A DNA stretch of 64,000 bases. Source: Stenotrophomonas maltophilia (GTDB taxonomy: Bacteria > Pseudomonadota > Gammaproteobacteria > Xanthomonadales > Xanthomonadaceae). How positions within the stretch are numbered: position 1 is the first letter of the stretch; each line of letters opens with the position of its first letter. Of this stretch, positions 1 to 8,765 are shown one piece after another. Made by a program: the position numbers and the translations under genes. The stretch lies in NCBI RefSeq assembly GCF_003205835.1, contig NZ_CP029773.1, forward strand, positions 2,822,501 through 2,886,500, read 5' to 3'. The notes below the pieces were generated by a model. The model made no database searches. It saw nothing but the letters and a program-made list of their open reading frames with translations, and was not told the DNA's origin.

Positions 1-459
1 ACCGACCACGCGCACCCACTGCGGTGCAGGCGTGCGGTCGACCTGCGCCTTCAGCATGTCCAAGGCATCGCCCAACGAACGCAGGCCGTCCCAACGCAGT
101 TCCAGGTTGTAGTTCAGGCCACCACGTATCAGGTGGGTATGGCTGTCGTTGAGGCCAGGCAGCAGGCGCCGGCCCTGGGCGTCGATCAGGGTCGCTTCAT
201 TGCCCCAGCCACGCATGATCTCCTCGTCGCTGCCGACGGCAACGATGCGCCCTTCCTGCACGGCCAGCGCCTGTGCATGCGGCTGCTGTGGGTCAAGGGT
301 GGTGATGCGGGCATTGCGGATGACCAGCGTGCTCATGCGACGCTCCTTGGAAGTGGAATCGAGTGCGGCACCGGCACGGCCGGCCAGGCCCAGCGCCACC
401 GCGGCGCTGCCGGCCAGCACCACGTTGCGGCGGCCGTGATCGAGTGGATCGTGACTCAT
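1..459 (-). CDS. Amidohydrolase (YtcJ-like), 3' end beyond window
   Basis: Only the first 153 codons are present; the gene runs off the left edge. Residues 1-32 look like an export leader with a twin Arg (GRRNVVLAGSAAVALG), followed by an internal Met at about 42 where the amidohydrolase fold starts (LVIRNARITTLDP, then LLPGLNDSHTHL with the HxH metal motif). This matches the metal-dependent amidohydrolase/YtcJ group, whose substrates are usually unknown. Its start ATG overlaps the stop of the upstream DoxX gene as ATGA, so it is probably translationally coupled as the last gene seen of a five-gene operon. A shorter cytoplasmic form starting at the internal Met, which is preceded by AAGGAG, is possible. 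Confidence 0.8.
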   Translation of the reverse strand, partial: MSHDPLDHGRRNVVLAGSAAVALGLAGRAGAALDSTSKERRMSTLVIRNARITTLDPQQPHAQALAVQEGRIVAVGSDEEIMRGWGNEATLIDAQGRRLLPGLNDSHTHLIRGGLNYNLELRWDGLRSLGDALDMLKAQVDRTPAPQWVRVVG

Positions 460-881
460 GCGAGGTCTCCCGGAAGGCGTTGGCCGTCCAGTGCCCAGGC
501 GCCGGGCCCGGTCAGCGCGAGGGCCAGCAGTACCGTGGTCCACATCAACGGGTACTCGCTGCCGCCGCGCATCCAGAACCAGCCCTTGGGCAGGGCCAAC
601 AGTACGGTGAAGCCGATGAAGGCCGCCGCTGCAAGCGCGGCGACGCGGGTCTGCCAGCCCAGCAGCACGGCCAGCCCTGACAGCACCTGCAGCAGGGCCA
701 GCAGCAGCGGCAGCGGTGCCACCGCTGGCAGGCCGAAGCCGCGCAGTTCGGTGGCGAAGCCGGCCAGCCCGGGGCCACCGAACCAGCCGAACAGCTTGCC
801 CAGCGCATGTGGCAGCAGGAATCCCCCGGCTGCCACGCGCAGCATCAGCAGGGCCAGGTCGAGGCCATGGCCAGCCAGCAT
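456..881 (-). CDS. DoxX family membrane protein
   Basis: A 141-aa protein with four hydrophobic segments and the DoxX-like opening LRVAAGGFLLPHALGKLFG, followed by GLPAVAPL and a WFWMRGG turn. DoxX proteins are small four-helix inner-membrane proteins linked to thiol or quinone redox chemistry in some systems; the role here is unknown. The start codon lies 2 bp after the isochorismatase-family gene stop and its own stop overlaps the next ATG, so it sits inside an operon. A second DoxX-like gene (2031-2366) heads the same operon. Confidence 0.82.
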   Translation of the reverse strand: MLAGHGLDLALLMLRVAAGGFLLPHALGKLFGWFGGPGLAGFATELRGFGLPAVAPLPLLLALLQVLSGLAVLLGWQTRVAALAAAAFIGFTVLLALPKGWFWMRGGSEYPLMWTTVLLALALTGPGAWALDGQRLPGDLA

Positions 882-883
882 GC

Positions 884-1540
884 TCAGTGCCCGCCTTCCT
901 GCGCGCCGAACATGCGCTTGGCGTACTGGATGCCGATGCCATAGCCACCGGCGTGGTCGCGGGCGATGCCGGTGGTCAGGTCGTAGGTCTCACCACGCGC
1001 CCAGTCACGCTGCAGCTCCAACAGGTACTGCACGCTGGTCATCGGCACCGCACCGGCCTGCACCATGCGGGTGATCGCACGCTCGTGTGCTTCTTCGCTG
1101 ACATCACCGCAGGCATCGGTGATCACGTAGACCTCGAAACCCTGCGCCAGCGCCGACAGCGCCGGGCCGACGATGCAGACGCTGGTCCACAGGCCGGCAA
1201 GGACCAGGCGACGCTTGCCGATGCGGTTGATCTCATCGATCACCGGCTGGTCTTCCCAGGTGTTCATCGAGGTGCGGTCGAACACCGGCTGGCCCGGGAA
1301 GATCTCCGGCAGTTCCGGGAACATCGGGCCGGAGAACGACGCTTCGGCAACGGTGGTCAGCAGCACCGGCACGTTGAAGCCCTTGGCGCCCTTGCTGATC
1401 AGCGACACGTTGTTGCGCAGCGCGGAGATGTCGATGGTGTGGGTAGCAAACGCCATCTGTGACTGGAAGTCGATCAGCACCAGGGCATGGTCGGTGGGCG
1501 ACAACAGGGCCGGGGCGGGCGTGGCGGTGGCAAGGCTCAT
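884..1540 (-). CDS. Isochorismatase-family cysteine hydrolase (YcaC-like)
   Basis: This 218-aa protein has the isochorismatase/cysteine-hydrolase fold signature: ALVLIDFQ with Asp24, the cis-peptide region LVLAGLWTSVCIVG with nucleophile candidate Cys122, and ALAQGFEVYVITDACG. The third catalytic position, usually Lys, may be taken by a basic residue near Arg89; I cannot align it with certainty. Family members hydrolyse small amides, and YcaC itself has no settled substrate. The gene start overlaps the AraC regulator stop as ATGA and it is followed 2 bp later by DoxX, so the regulator probably controls it in cis. Confidence 0.85.
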   Translation of the reverse strand: MSLATATPAPALLSPTDHALVLIDFQSQMAFATHTIDISALRNNVSLISKGAKGFNVPVLLTTVAEASFSGPMFPELPEIFPGQPVFDRTSMNTWEDQPVIDEINRIGKRRLVLAGLWTSVCIVGPALSALAQGFEVYVITDACGDVSEEAHERAITRMVQAGAVPMTSVQYLLELQRDWARGETYDLTTGIARDHAGGYGIGIQYAKRMFGAQEGGH

Positions 1541-1980
1541 GGTTGGACTCCGTTGGAAACACGATCAGGGGGAAGCAACAGGGCGGCATCACCGGCCAGG
1601 TACTGGCCGGGGCTGCAGCCGGTCTCGGCGCGGAAGCTGCGGACGAAATGGCTCTGGTCGAAGAAGCCCAGCTGCTGCGCCAAGCAGGACATCGGCAGCT
1701 GCGCGACCGGCAACAACTGGCGCGCACGTTCGATGCGGCGACGGCGCACGTAGCGCAGCGGGCTTGCACCGGTGCCGCTGCGGAACAGGCGCACCAGATG
1801 GAAACGGCTGACACAGGCGGCCTGCGCCAGTTCGGTCACCCGCAACGGTTGTGACAGATGCTCGTCGACGTAGCGCAGGGCGCGCTGCAATGCCGCCGCC
1901 TGGTGCGGGGCCAGCGATGCAGCAGGCGAAGCCGACGGGGAAACAGTGGCCATGTGGGGCGCCGCGAAGGGGTGGCCCAT
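1537..1980 (-). CDS. AraC-family regulator, HTH-only
   Basis: A 147-aa protein that is almost entirely the AraC/XylS double helix-turn-helix domain: ALRYVDEHLSQPLRVTELAQ, then CVSRFHLVRLFR and the second-HTH signature AQQLGFFDQSHFVRSFR with GCSPGQY. There is no room for a sensor domain, so ligand control would have to come from elsewhere. No good ribosome site decides between the Met at 1980 and one at 1953; the longer form is given. It is translationally coupled to the isochorismatase-family gene downstream. Confidence 0.82.
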   Translation of the reverse strand: MGHPFAAPHMATVSPSASPAASLAPHQAAALQRALRYVDEHLSQPLRVTELAQAACVSRFHLVRLFRSGTGASPLRYVRRRRIERARQLLPVAQLPMSCLAQQLGFFDQSHFVRSFRAETGCSPGQYLAGDAALLLPPDRVSNGVQP

Positions 1981-2030
1981 GGTGCGTGTACGCCGGGCGA
2001 TGCCCTACCCCCGTCGGTCGAGGCCAGCAC

Positions 2031-2366
2031 CTACCCGAATGGGGGAGGCCGATGGCCGAGCCGGCGACGACCGAACAGCCGCGCATCCAGTGAATAGGCA
2101 CCCGGGCCCAGCGCCAGCAAGGCCAGCGGCAACACCACCAGTGGCCACGGCAGTGCCTGTGCATACAGGCCCAGTGTTGCCGGCAGTACCGCCAGCGGCG
2201 TCAGTACGCCCAGCGCGAGCATCGCCACCGCCAGCAGGCACAGCGCCGACAGCCAGCCCGCGGCGTGCGTGCCCGGCGTGCACAACGCAGCGGCCACGCA
2301 CAGCCGCAGCCACAGCAGGCCGATGCCCGGCCCGCGGTCGGGGAACATCACGAACAGGCGCTGCAT
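2031..2366 (-). CDS. Small DoxX-like membrane protein
   Basis: A 111-aa hydrophobic protein with about four membrane segments (GLLWLRLCVAAALC, WLSALCLLAVAMLALGVL, WPLVVLPLALLALG) and the DoxX-like end GPGAYSLDARLFG, which closely parallels GPGAWALDGQRLPG in the DoxX gene four genes downstream. The Met at 2366 is the start that keeps the hydrophobic N-terminus; the longer open frame upstream lies antisense to the sensor-kinase gene. It lies 50 bp before the AraC gene and heads the operon. Confidence 0.65.
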   Translation of the reverse strand: MQRLFVMFPDRGPGIGLLWLRLCVAAALCTPGTHAAGWLSALCLLAVAMLALGVLTPLAVLPATLGLYAQALPWPLVVLPLALLALGPGAYSLDARLFGRRRLGHRPPPFG

Positions 2367-2462
2367 GGCCGGGCTCCACAGGACATGCCGGCGTGATAGC
2401 CGACCTCGGCACCAGGCGCCTACCCCGTTCGGGTCACCCGGGGCTGCCCCGCACCTGCCAGA

Positions 2463-5400
2463 ATGCGCGCCATGCATGGCCGCCCCTTCCCGTTCCTGCG
2501 TCGCCTGCCGGCGCTGCTGACGTGCCTGCTGCTGTGGACCGCCCTGCCCGCCCTTGCCGTGCAGCGACCGGCCGTGAGCAGCGGGTTGCCTGGCTACGAG
2601 CACACCGCGTGGCGGGTCGGCCAGGGTGCACCCGGTGACATCTGGGACATCAGCCAGGACCGTGACGGCCTGTTGTGGCTGGCCACCGGTTCGGGCCTGT
2701 ACCGTTTCGATGGACGCCGCTTCGAACGGCAGGCGCCACCGGCTGGCACCCGCTACCCGTCCACCAACATGGTCACGTTGGAACACAGCGCCGATGGCGC
2801 ACTGTGGATCGGCTATTTCCAGGCAGGCATCAGCCAGTTCGCGCGCGGCCAGCTGTACAACTACGGCCGCGGCCAGGGCGTGCCGGTTGGCGTGGTCCCG
2901 CACTTCAGCCAGGACCGCGACGGCCGGATGTGGGCGGCCATCAATGGAGGGCTGCGCGAGTTCGATGGCCAGCGCTGGCAGCCGCTGCCCGCGGGCGCCG
3001 GGGTGCCGGAACACCGCGTGCAATGGGTGCTGCACGACAGCCGCGGCACCTTCTGGGTACTGGCCGACCTCAGGATCTGGATGCGCCCTGCAGGCCAGCC
3101 GCGTTTCGAGGACACCGGCATCGCCGTATCCCAGATGGCGACGCTGACCGAGAGCCCGCAGGGCGAAGTCTGGCTGGCCGACCGTGTGCGCGGCACCTCG
3201 CCGCTGGCCAACGCGCAGGGCCTGCTGCCGGACAGCGAACGCGAAGCGCGACGCCTGCCGGACCTGGTCGCCGCACGCCTGCAGTTCACTGCCGACGGCG
3301 CGTTATGGGCCACGATGAGCCCGCATGGCGGTGTCGCGCGGATCACGTTCGACGGCAGCCGCGCCGTGCGCATGGAGCGTTTCGATTCGCCGCACGGGCT
3401 GACCGCCACCTCGGCCGTGCCGATCATCGCCGACCGCGAAGGCAATCTCTGGGTTGGCACCAATCTCGGCCTCAACCGCTTCCGCGCGCGTAGCGTGCAC
3501 ACGCTGGCGGTCGGCCCCAGTGATCCCTATCGCTCGCTGGTGCGGGCCAGCGATGGGCGTGTGTACGGCTACGGCGAGGACCTCAAGCCGTACGACCTGC
3601 GCCGGCCACTGCTGGAAGGCAGCGCCGCACAACTGCAGGCGGCCGCGCGCCGGGCGCCCACGCCGATCTGGCAGTTCGACTGGGTCAACCTGGCACGCAC
3701 GGTGGCTGGCCACTCCACGCTGATTCCGCTGCCCGAGCCCTTCACCGGGCAACCGCTGCATGCCCTGCTGTTCGCCGATGACGACCAGGCCTGGGTCTGC
3801 ACCGGTGAACGTGGCGTGCTGCATTATCTGCACGGCCAGTGGCAGCGCGAAACGCGCCTGCCCGAACAGGCCTGCTCATCACTGGCGCTGGATGCCAATG
3901 GCCAGCTGCTGCTCGGCTATGCCGACGGCCGGCTGCGCAGCATGGGAGCGACCCGCATCGAAACCTTCGATGCCAACCACGGGCTGTCGGTCGGCCCGGT
4001 CACCGCACTGCTACACCACGAGGATCTTTTGCTGGTGGCCGGTGAGGCCGGGCTGGCCGCCCGCATCGGCAAGGGCCGCTTCATGCCGGTCAACACCGAC
4101 ATGGCCGGCGTGCTGGAGGGCATCACCGGCATGGTTGCCGATGCGCACGGTCACCTGTGGCTCAATGGCAGCCGTGGCCTGGTCCGGCTGGGGAGCGATC
4201 AGCTGCGACGGGCGCTGCGTACCGGGCAGCCGGTGACGCCACGCCTGTTCGATGCGGTGGATGGCATGCCGGGCATCGCCCTGCAGAGCGGACCGATCGC
4301 CACCGCCGCGCTGGCCGATGACGGACTGCTGTGGCTGGCCACCAACCAGGGCCTGGCCTGGCTGGATACCACGCGCTCGCACATCAACACCATGGCGCCC
4401 AGCGTGCGCATCGGCGAAGTGCTGTACGGCAGCGCACACGAGCCCCTGCGTGACGGCCTGCGCCTGCCGGCCGGCACCAGCCAGCTGCAGATCGACTACG
4501 TGGCGCTGTCGCTGGCACGTCCGGAGCGCAACCGCTACCGCTATCGCCTGTCCGGCGTTGACGATGGCTGGCAGGATGCCGGCAGCAGCACGCGGGCGTA
4601 CTACACCAACCTCGCCCCGGGCAATTATCGGTTCGACGTGGAGGCCGCCAACGAAGACGGTATCTGGAGCACTACGCCTGCCAGCCGCAGCTTCCGCATC
4701 GCGCCCACCTTCATGCAGACCGTGTGGTTCAAGCTGCTGTGCGCAGCCGCGATCCTCGCGCTGCTGGTGATGGCGGTGCGCATCCGCAGCGGGCAACTGG
4801 CGGCCTTGTTCCGCGCACGCCTGCAGGAGCGCAACGGCGAACGCGAACGCATTGCCCGCGACCTGCACGACACCCTGCTGCAGGGCAGCCAGGGCCTGAT
4901 CCTGCGCCTGCACGCGATCAGCCAGTCGCCGCAGACCCCGGACACGGTGCGCGGCCAGCTGGAATCGGCGATGCAACTGGCCGAGCGCAACCTGGCCGAG
5001 GGCCGTGAGCGGGTCAACGCACTGCGTGATGGTCCCTTCGCCGGCCGTGACCTCGCTTCAGCGCTGGCCGATGTGCATGCCGAGTACGCCGGGCATGGCA
5101 CCAATCCACTGCGCCTGACCGTGGAAGGCGCAACCCCACCACTGCAGGCCGATGCCGCCGAAGAAGTGTTCCTGATCGGACGCGAAGCCATCCGCAATGC
5201 GTTGCGCCATGCCAACGCCAGCGCCATCGAAGTGGAGCTGTCCTACGGCACGCGGTGCTTCCTGCTGCACGTGCGCGATGATGGCGTCGGCATCACCGAT
5301 GAAGACGCCGGCCACGGCCATTGGGGGCTGCAGGGCATGCGTGAACGTGCACAACGTCTTGGCGCCGAACTGCAGCTGTGGACCCGGCCCGGCCTGGGCA

Positions 5401-5492
5401 CCGAAGTGGCGCTGGCGGTCCCGGCACGGCGCCTGTATCACCGCCGTCCATCGCGCTGGCGCTGGCCCTGGAGTAAAGCAAACCATGACTGA
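2463..5492 (+). CDS. Two-component sensor kinase with Reg_prop beta-propeller
   Basis: A 1009-aa membrane kinase. It has a signal peptide (about 1-32), then a periplasmic region of repeated Reg_prop blades with the WLATGSGLYRFDG, DRDGRMWAAINGGL and DREGNLWVGTNLGLNRF pattern, a Y_Y_Y domain ending near residue 745, and one TM segment at about 752-773 (FKLLCAAAILALLVMAV). The cytoplasmic part has a HisKA_3 box, RERIARDLHDTLLQG, with phospho-acceptor His802, and an HATPase_c domain with N-box EAIRNALRHA and a DDGVGI G-box. The architecture suggests sensing of a carbohydrate or other periplasmic ligand. It overlaps the response regulator gene by 8 bp. Met4 (2472) is an alternative start. Confidence 0.93.
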   Translation: MRAMHGRPFPFLRRLPALLTCLLLWTALPALAVQRPAVSSGLPGYEHTAWRVGQGAPGDIWDISQDRDGLLWLATGSGLYRFDGRRFERQAPPAGTRYPSTNMVTLEHSADGALWIGYFQAGISQFARGQLYNYGRGQGVPVGVVPHFSQDRDGRMWAAINGGLREFDGQRWQPLPAGAGVPEHRVQWVLHDSRGTFWVLADLRIWMRPAGQPRFEDTGIAVSQMATLTESPQGEVWLADRVRGTSPLANAQGLLPDSEREARRLPDLVAARLQFTADGALWATMSPHGGVARITFDGSRAVRMERFDSPHGLTATSAVPIIADREGNLWVGTNLGLNRFRARSVHTLAVGPSDPYRSLVRASDGRVYGYGEDLKPYDLRRPLLEGSAAQLQAAARRAPTPIWQFDWVNLARTVAGHSTLIPLPEPFTGQPLHALLFADDDQAWVCTGERGVLHYLHGQWQRETRLPEQACSSLALDANGQLLLGYADGRLRSMGATRIETFDANHGLSVGPVTALLHHEDLLLVAGEAGLAARIGKGRFMPVNTDMAGVLEGITGMVADAHGHLWLNGSRGLVRLGSDQLRRALRTGQPVTPRLFDAVDGMPGIALQSGPIATAALADDGLLWLATNQGLAWLDTTRSHINTMAPSVRIGEVLYGSAHEPLRDGLRLPAGTSQLQIDYVALSLARPERNRYRYRLSGVDDGWQDAGSSTRAYYTNLAPGNYRFDVEAANEDGIWSTTPASRSFRIAPTFMQTVWFKLLCAAAILALLVMAVRIRSGQLAALFRARLQERNGERERIARDLHDTLLQGSQGLILRLHAISQSPQTPDTVRGQLESAMQLAERNLAEGRERVNALRDGPFAGRDLASALADVHAEYAGHGTNPLRLTVEGATPPLQADAAEEVFLIGREAIRNALRHANASAIEVELSYGTRCFLLHVRDDGVGITDEDAGHGHWGLQGMRERAQRLGAELQLWTRPGLGTEVALAVPARRLYHRRPSRWRWPWSKANHD

Positions 5493-6138
5493 GTCCCCTG
5501 CCCCGATCGGCGTGCTGGTGGTCGACGACCATCCACTGCTGCGCGACGGCCTGGCCGCCCTGCTGGGCGCACAACCCGATCTGCGCCTGCTCGGCGAGGC
5601 CGCCGATGGCGAGGAAGCCATCGCCTGCTACCAGCGGCTGCAGCCCGACGTGGTGCTGATGGACCTGCAGATGCCACGGCTGGATGGCGTGGAAGCAATC
5701 GTGCGGATCCGCGCGATGGACCCGCGCGCGTGCATCATCGTGCTGACCACCTACCGTGGTGACGTACGCGCGGTCCGCGCGCTGCAGGCCGGTGCCAGCG
5801 CCTACCTGCTGAAGGACATGCTGCGTCACGAACTGATCGACACCATCCGCATCGTCGCCGGTGGCCGGCGCGCACCGATTCCGCCAGCAGTGGCGGCGAG
5901 CATTGCGGCGCATGTCGTCGAGGATCGGCTGTCACCGCGTGAAACCGAGGTGCTGCGGCACGTCGCCAGCGGGCTGTCGAACAAGCGCATCGGCGAGCGC
6001 ATGCAGATTTCCGAGCAGACGGTGAAAGCGCACATGAAGAGCCTGATGGACAAGCTCGGCGTGGGTGATCGCACGCACGCGGTCACCCAGGCGCTGCGGC
6101 GCGGGATCATCAGCCTGGACGACAGCGGTCACGATTAG
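5485..6138 (+). CDS. NarL/LuxR-family response regulator
   Basis: A 217-aa regulator with a receiver domain (VLVVDDHPLLRDGL, phospho-acceptor Asp60 in VVLMDLQMPRLD, and the conserved Lys in YLLKD) and a C-terminal LuxR-type HTH (LSPRETEVLRHVASGLSNKR followed by SEQTVKAHMKSL). Its start overlaps the kinase stop, so the pair is co-translated and almost certainly forms a cognate system. The target genes are not visible; no obvious binding repeat is seen nearby. The ORF is open further upstream, but ATG 5485 gives the exact family N-terminus. Confidence 0.94.
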   Translation: MTESPAPIGVLVVDDHPLLRDGLAALLGAQPDLRLLGEAADGEEAIACYQRLQPDVVLMDLQMPRLDGVEAIVRIRAMDPRACIIVLTTYRGDVRAVRALQAGASAYLLKDMLRHELIDTIRIVAGGRRAPIPPAVAASIAAHVVEDRLSPRETEVLRHVASGLSNKRIGERMQISEQTVKAHMKSLMDKLGVGDRTHAVTQALRRGIISLDDSGHD

Positions 6139-6149
6139 GGGGTTGTTCG

Positions 6150-6168
6150 GCAGGGCCTGCGGCCCTGC
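6150..6168. repeat. Short GC hairpin after response regulator
   Basis: A perfect 7-bp inverted repeat (GCAGGGC, loop CTGCG, GCCCTGC) lies 12 bp after the regulator stop. There is no T-tract, so it may act as an mRNA 3' end stabiliser or weak terminator rather than a strong intrinsic terminator. Confidence 0.5.
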
Positions 6169-6175
6169 ACCCGCG

Positions 6176-6198
6176 GTAGTGCCGGCCGCTGGCCGGCA
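6176..6198 (+). repeat. SMAG-type palindrome (GTAG head)
   Basis: GTAG is followed by TGCCGGCCGCTGGCCGGCA, a hairpin with a GCCGGC stem. The tetranucleotide head plus stem-loop is the SMAG (S. maltophilia GTAG) REP-like element. A near-identical copy lies at 9662-9684. Confidence 0.82.
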
Positions 6199-6328
6199 AC
6201 CTCAACAGCAACGGCAAAAGCGGGATTGGGCGTCCTGCCCAACCCGGCCGAGGCATGCCTCGGGCCCATGCGGCTGACACCCCGCACTCCGACACCGCCC
6301 CACCTCTGACAGATTCCGATGGCTGTTG

Positions 6329-6374
6329 GTAGGTGTCGACCTTGGTCGAGACGATAGATCCACGCCATGCGTGG
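6329..6374 (+). repeat. SMAG-type dimer
   Basis: Two GTAG-like units lie head to tail: GTAGGTGTCGACCTTGGTCGAGAC, followed one base later by a second unit with head ATAG and stem ATCCACGC-CAT-GCGTGG. Paired SMAG units of different sub-families are a usual arrangement for these elements. The stretch between the two convergent genes (6139-6435) contains only such repeats. Confidence 0.75.
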
Positions 6375-6392
6375 TTTCCGTTCAAGGCCATA

Positions 6393-6429
6393 GGGTCGGA
6401 TCCCTTCCCGCCGGGAAGGGCTCTGACCC
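6393..6429. repeat. GGGTC...GACCC REP-like hairpin
   Basis: Nested inverted repeat: outer GGGTC/GACCC arms and an inner CCCTTCCCG/CGGGAAGGG stem. It lies 7 bp beyond the stop of the minus-strand amidohydrolase and may serve as its transcript end; this sequence type recurs in Stenotrophomonas intergenic regions (from memory). Confidence 0.6.
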
Positions 6430-6435
6430 TGTCGA

Positions 6436-7893
6436 TCACTGCGTCTTCGCCGCCTCGACATTCCACGCTGCGACCTTGGCCTTGGTGTCGGCCAACATCT
6501 TGTCCAGCGCGGCGCGGTCATGCACGTTGCCGCGCAGGATCACGCTGTCGATCTTTTCGGTGGCAGCAATGTCCTGCAGCGGGTTGGCGGTCAGCAGCAC
6601 CAGATCGGCGGCCTTGCCCTGTGCGACACCACCGTAACGGTCCATCTGGCCGAACCAGGCCGGGCCGGAACGGGTTGCGGCCGACAGCGCCTGCGGTGCG
6701 CTCAGGCCCTCCTTCACAAACAGCTGCAGCTCCTGGTGCAGGGCGATGCCCGGGAAGTTGAACGAGTTGAGGAAGCCCGCATCGGTGCCCGCAATGATCG
6801 TCACACCGGCTTCCTGCAGCATCGGCAGCACCGCCGCGACCTGGTGGTACTGCGCGTGGCGCGCTTCGATCTGTGCCGGCGTGGCCTTGGCCGCGCGGTC
6901 CACGCGCCACTGGTAGGTCGCGCGCAGGCCAGGGCCGATGTAGGCCAGGTACGGATCGTTGGCGTGGTCATCCTGGTCAAGGAAATCGAGGATGCGGCCC
7001 CCATTGAGGGTCGGGGTCACGAACACACCACGCTTGGCGAAATCACGGTAGGCGTGCATCGCCGTGTCGCGGTCGAAGCTGGCGTCGAGGCGCCGATTGG
7101 CTTCGGCGCGGTCGATGCGACCGGCACCGAAGTCGGCGGCGATCTGCGCTTCGTCCTTGCTGCCGGCCTTGAATGCGTAATCCAGATGCTCGATCGAGGC
7201 CAGGCCGGCATCGACCGCCTGCTCCACGGTCAGTGCCATCGGAATATGCCCCGAGGCCTTGAAGCCGGCCTTGCGCGCAGCACTGGCCGAGTACAGGAAC
7301 AGTTCCGGCTTCAGCGTGCTGTCGGTGATCTTCACGAAATCAACCTTGTCGTGCTGCAGGCGGGTGATCGCCTTGTCGGCGTCAGCCTCGCTACCCACCT
7401 CGATCGTGCCCTTCCAGACCGGCTTGATGCCTTCGATCTTCGCGCCCGAACTGAGCAGGCGCGGACCAAACAGCGTGCCCTTTGCGATCTCGCCGCGCCA
7501 CTGCAGCACCTGCTCGGGCAGGTCACCGGAACAGTCGCGCACGGTGGTGATGCCGTGCGCGATGTATAGCGGCAGCAGCGCCTTGTTCTCTTCGATCAGC
7601 GCCGGGCCACCGCCGAAATGCACGTGCATGTCCCACAGGCCCGGGATCAGGTACTTGCCCTTGGCATCGATCTGGCGGGCAGCACTCCACTGGCTGCTCA
7701 TCGTGGCGTCCGGGCCGACGGCGACGATGTCCTCGCCACGGATCACCACGCTCTGCCCAGCCAGGGTGCTGGCGTGCTCGACATCGACCACGGTGGCATT
7801 GCGGATCAACAGGTCAGCGCGCTCGGCGGCCGAGGCCGACAGCGGGGCCACCGCGAGAAGGATGGCAAGGGACAACGGACGGGAACGGAACAT
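6436..7893 (-). CDS. Exported metal-dependent amidohydrolase
   Basis: A 485-aa protein with a signal peptide (RSRPLSLAILLAVAPLSASA, residues 3-22) followed by an imidazolonepropionase/prolidase-like amidohydrolase. Motifs are LIPGLWDMHVHFGG (HxH metal ligands), DFVKI (the Lys normally carboxylated), ASGHIPM and SIEHLDYA (His ligands), and AGTDAGFLN (catalytic Asp). Many such proteins are periplasmic peptidases or lactonases; the substrate cannot be told. ATG 7893 is chosen because AGGA lies 8 bp before it; an in-frame ATG at 7902 lacks this. It sits 52 bp after the ankyrin lipoprotein on the same strand. Confidence 0.9.
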   Translation of the reverse strand: MFRSRPLSLAILLAVAPLSASAAERADLLIRNATVVDVEHASTLAGQSVVIRGEDIVAVGPDATMSSQWSAARQIDAKGKYLIPGLWDMHVHFGGGPALIEENKALLPLYIAHGITTVRDCSGDLPEQVLQWRGEIAKGTLFGPRLLSSGAKIEGIKPVWKGTIEVGSEADADKAITRLQHDKVDFVKITDSTLKPELFLYSASAARKAGFKASGHIPMALTVEQAVDAGLASIEHLDYAFKAGSKDEAQIAADFGAGRIDRAEANRRLDASFDRDTAMHAYRDFAKRGVFVTPTLNGGRILDFLDQDDHANDPYLAYIGPGLRATYQWRVDRAAKATPAQIEARHAQYHQVAAVLPMLQEAGVTIIAGTDAGFLNSFNFPGIALHQELQLFVKEGLSAPQALSAATRSGPAWFGQMDRYGGVAQGKAADLVLLTANPLQDIAATEKIDSVILRGNVHDRAALDKMLADTKAKVAAWNVEAAKTQ

Positions 7894-7945
7894 GGACAGC
7901 ATCCTGGTGGGCACGCGCAGCGTGCAGGGTGGAAGGGGACGGTCT

Positions 7946-8644
7946 TCAGCGTGCCGCGCCGTGCTGGCGCAGCAGGGTTTCAATTCCGGTATAGCCGCGC
8001 TGGCGCGCGTGCGCCAGCGGCGTCACGCCGTCGCCGTCGGCCAGTTCCGGGTCGGCACCGGCCTCCAGCAGCAGCTGCACAATCTGCACGTGGCGCGCGC
8101 CGCCATCCCCGAGCAGGATCGCTTCCAGCAGCGCGGTCCAGTGCAGGCGGTTGACATGGTCCACTGCGACGCCGGCACGCAGCAACGTGCGCACGGTGGC
8201 GACGTGGCCGCGCTCGGCGGCGGGAATCAAGGCGGTGCCGCCGTAGCGGTTGGTGCTGCGCAGGTCGGCGCCATGCGCCAGGGTCATCGCCAGGATCTCG
8301 TCCAGGCCGCGCGCACCGGCGTACAGGTAGGCGCTGTCCTGCAGCGCATCCTTGGCATTGACGTCGGCACCGGCTTCGATCAGTTCACGCGCGGCATCCA
8401 CGTTGTTGCCGTGCGTGGCCAGCAGCAGCGCGGTGCGGCCCTGGCCATCGCGCGCCTCCAGATCGGCGCCGTCTTCCAGCGCTCCGCGCACCGCCTCGGC
8501 ATCGCCGCGGGTGGCGGCATCGCGCAGGCGGCCATCAGCCGAGCCCGCGGTGGCCGAACAGGCTGGAATGACCATCGCCAGCAGGCACAGCAGCAACAGG
8601 CGCCCCATCGGAGCGGGCCAGCGATGGCAACGATGGATTCGCAT
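7946..8644 (-). CDS. Ankyrin-repeat lipoprotein
   Basis: A 232-aa protein with a lipoprotein signal (LLLLCLLAMVIPAC, lipid Cys near residue 28) and about five ankyrin repeats, for example GRTALLLATHGNNVDAAREL and GGTALIPAAERGHVATVRTL. Ankyrin lipoproteins of this kind are periplasmic protein-binding modules; in several bacteria they accompany a periplasmic enzyme, and here the exported amidohydrolase follows directly. Start 8644 is supported by AGGAG 9 bp upstream; the longer open frame carries no leader. It is divergent from the LysR gene (121-bp spacer). Confidence 0.85.
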   Translation of the reverse strand: MRIHRCHRWPAPMGRLLLLCLLAMVIPACSATAGSADGRLRDAATRGDAEAVRGALEDGADLEARDGQGRTALLLATHGNNVDAARELIEAGADVNAKDALQDSAYLYAGARGLDEILAMTLAHGADLRSTNRYGGTALIPAAERGHVATVRTLLRAGVAVDHVNRLHWTALLEAILLGDGGARHVQIVQLLLEAGADPELADGDGVTPLAHARQRGYTGIETLLRQHGAAR

Positions 8645-8765
8645 CTTCGGTTCTCCTGTGCGGCGAGCACTGCGGGCGATGCCGGTACAACCGGGGCGCG
8701 GTGCTTGCTGCCCCCTCCCCTGCATGGTAGAAGTCGTCACGCGCATCCAGAAGTGAAATGTTCAA

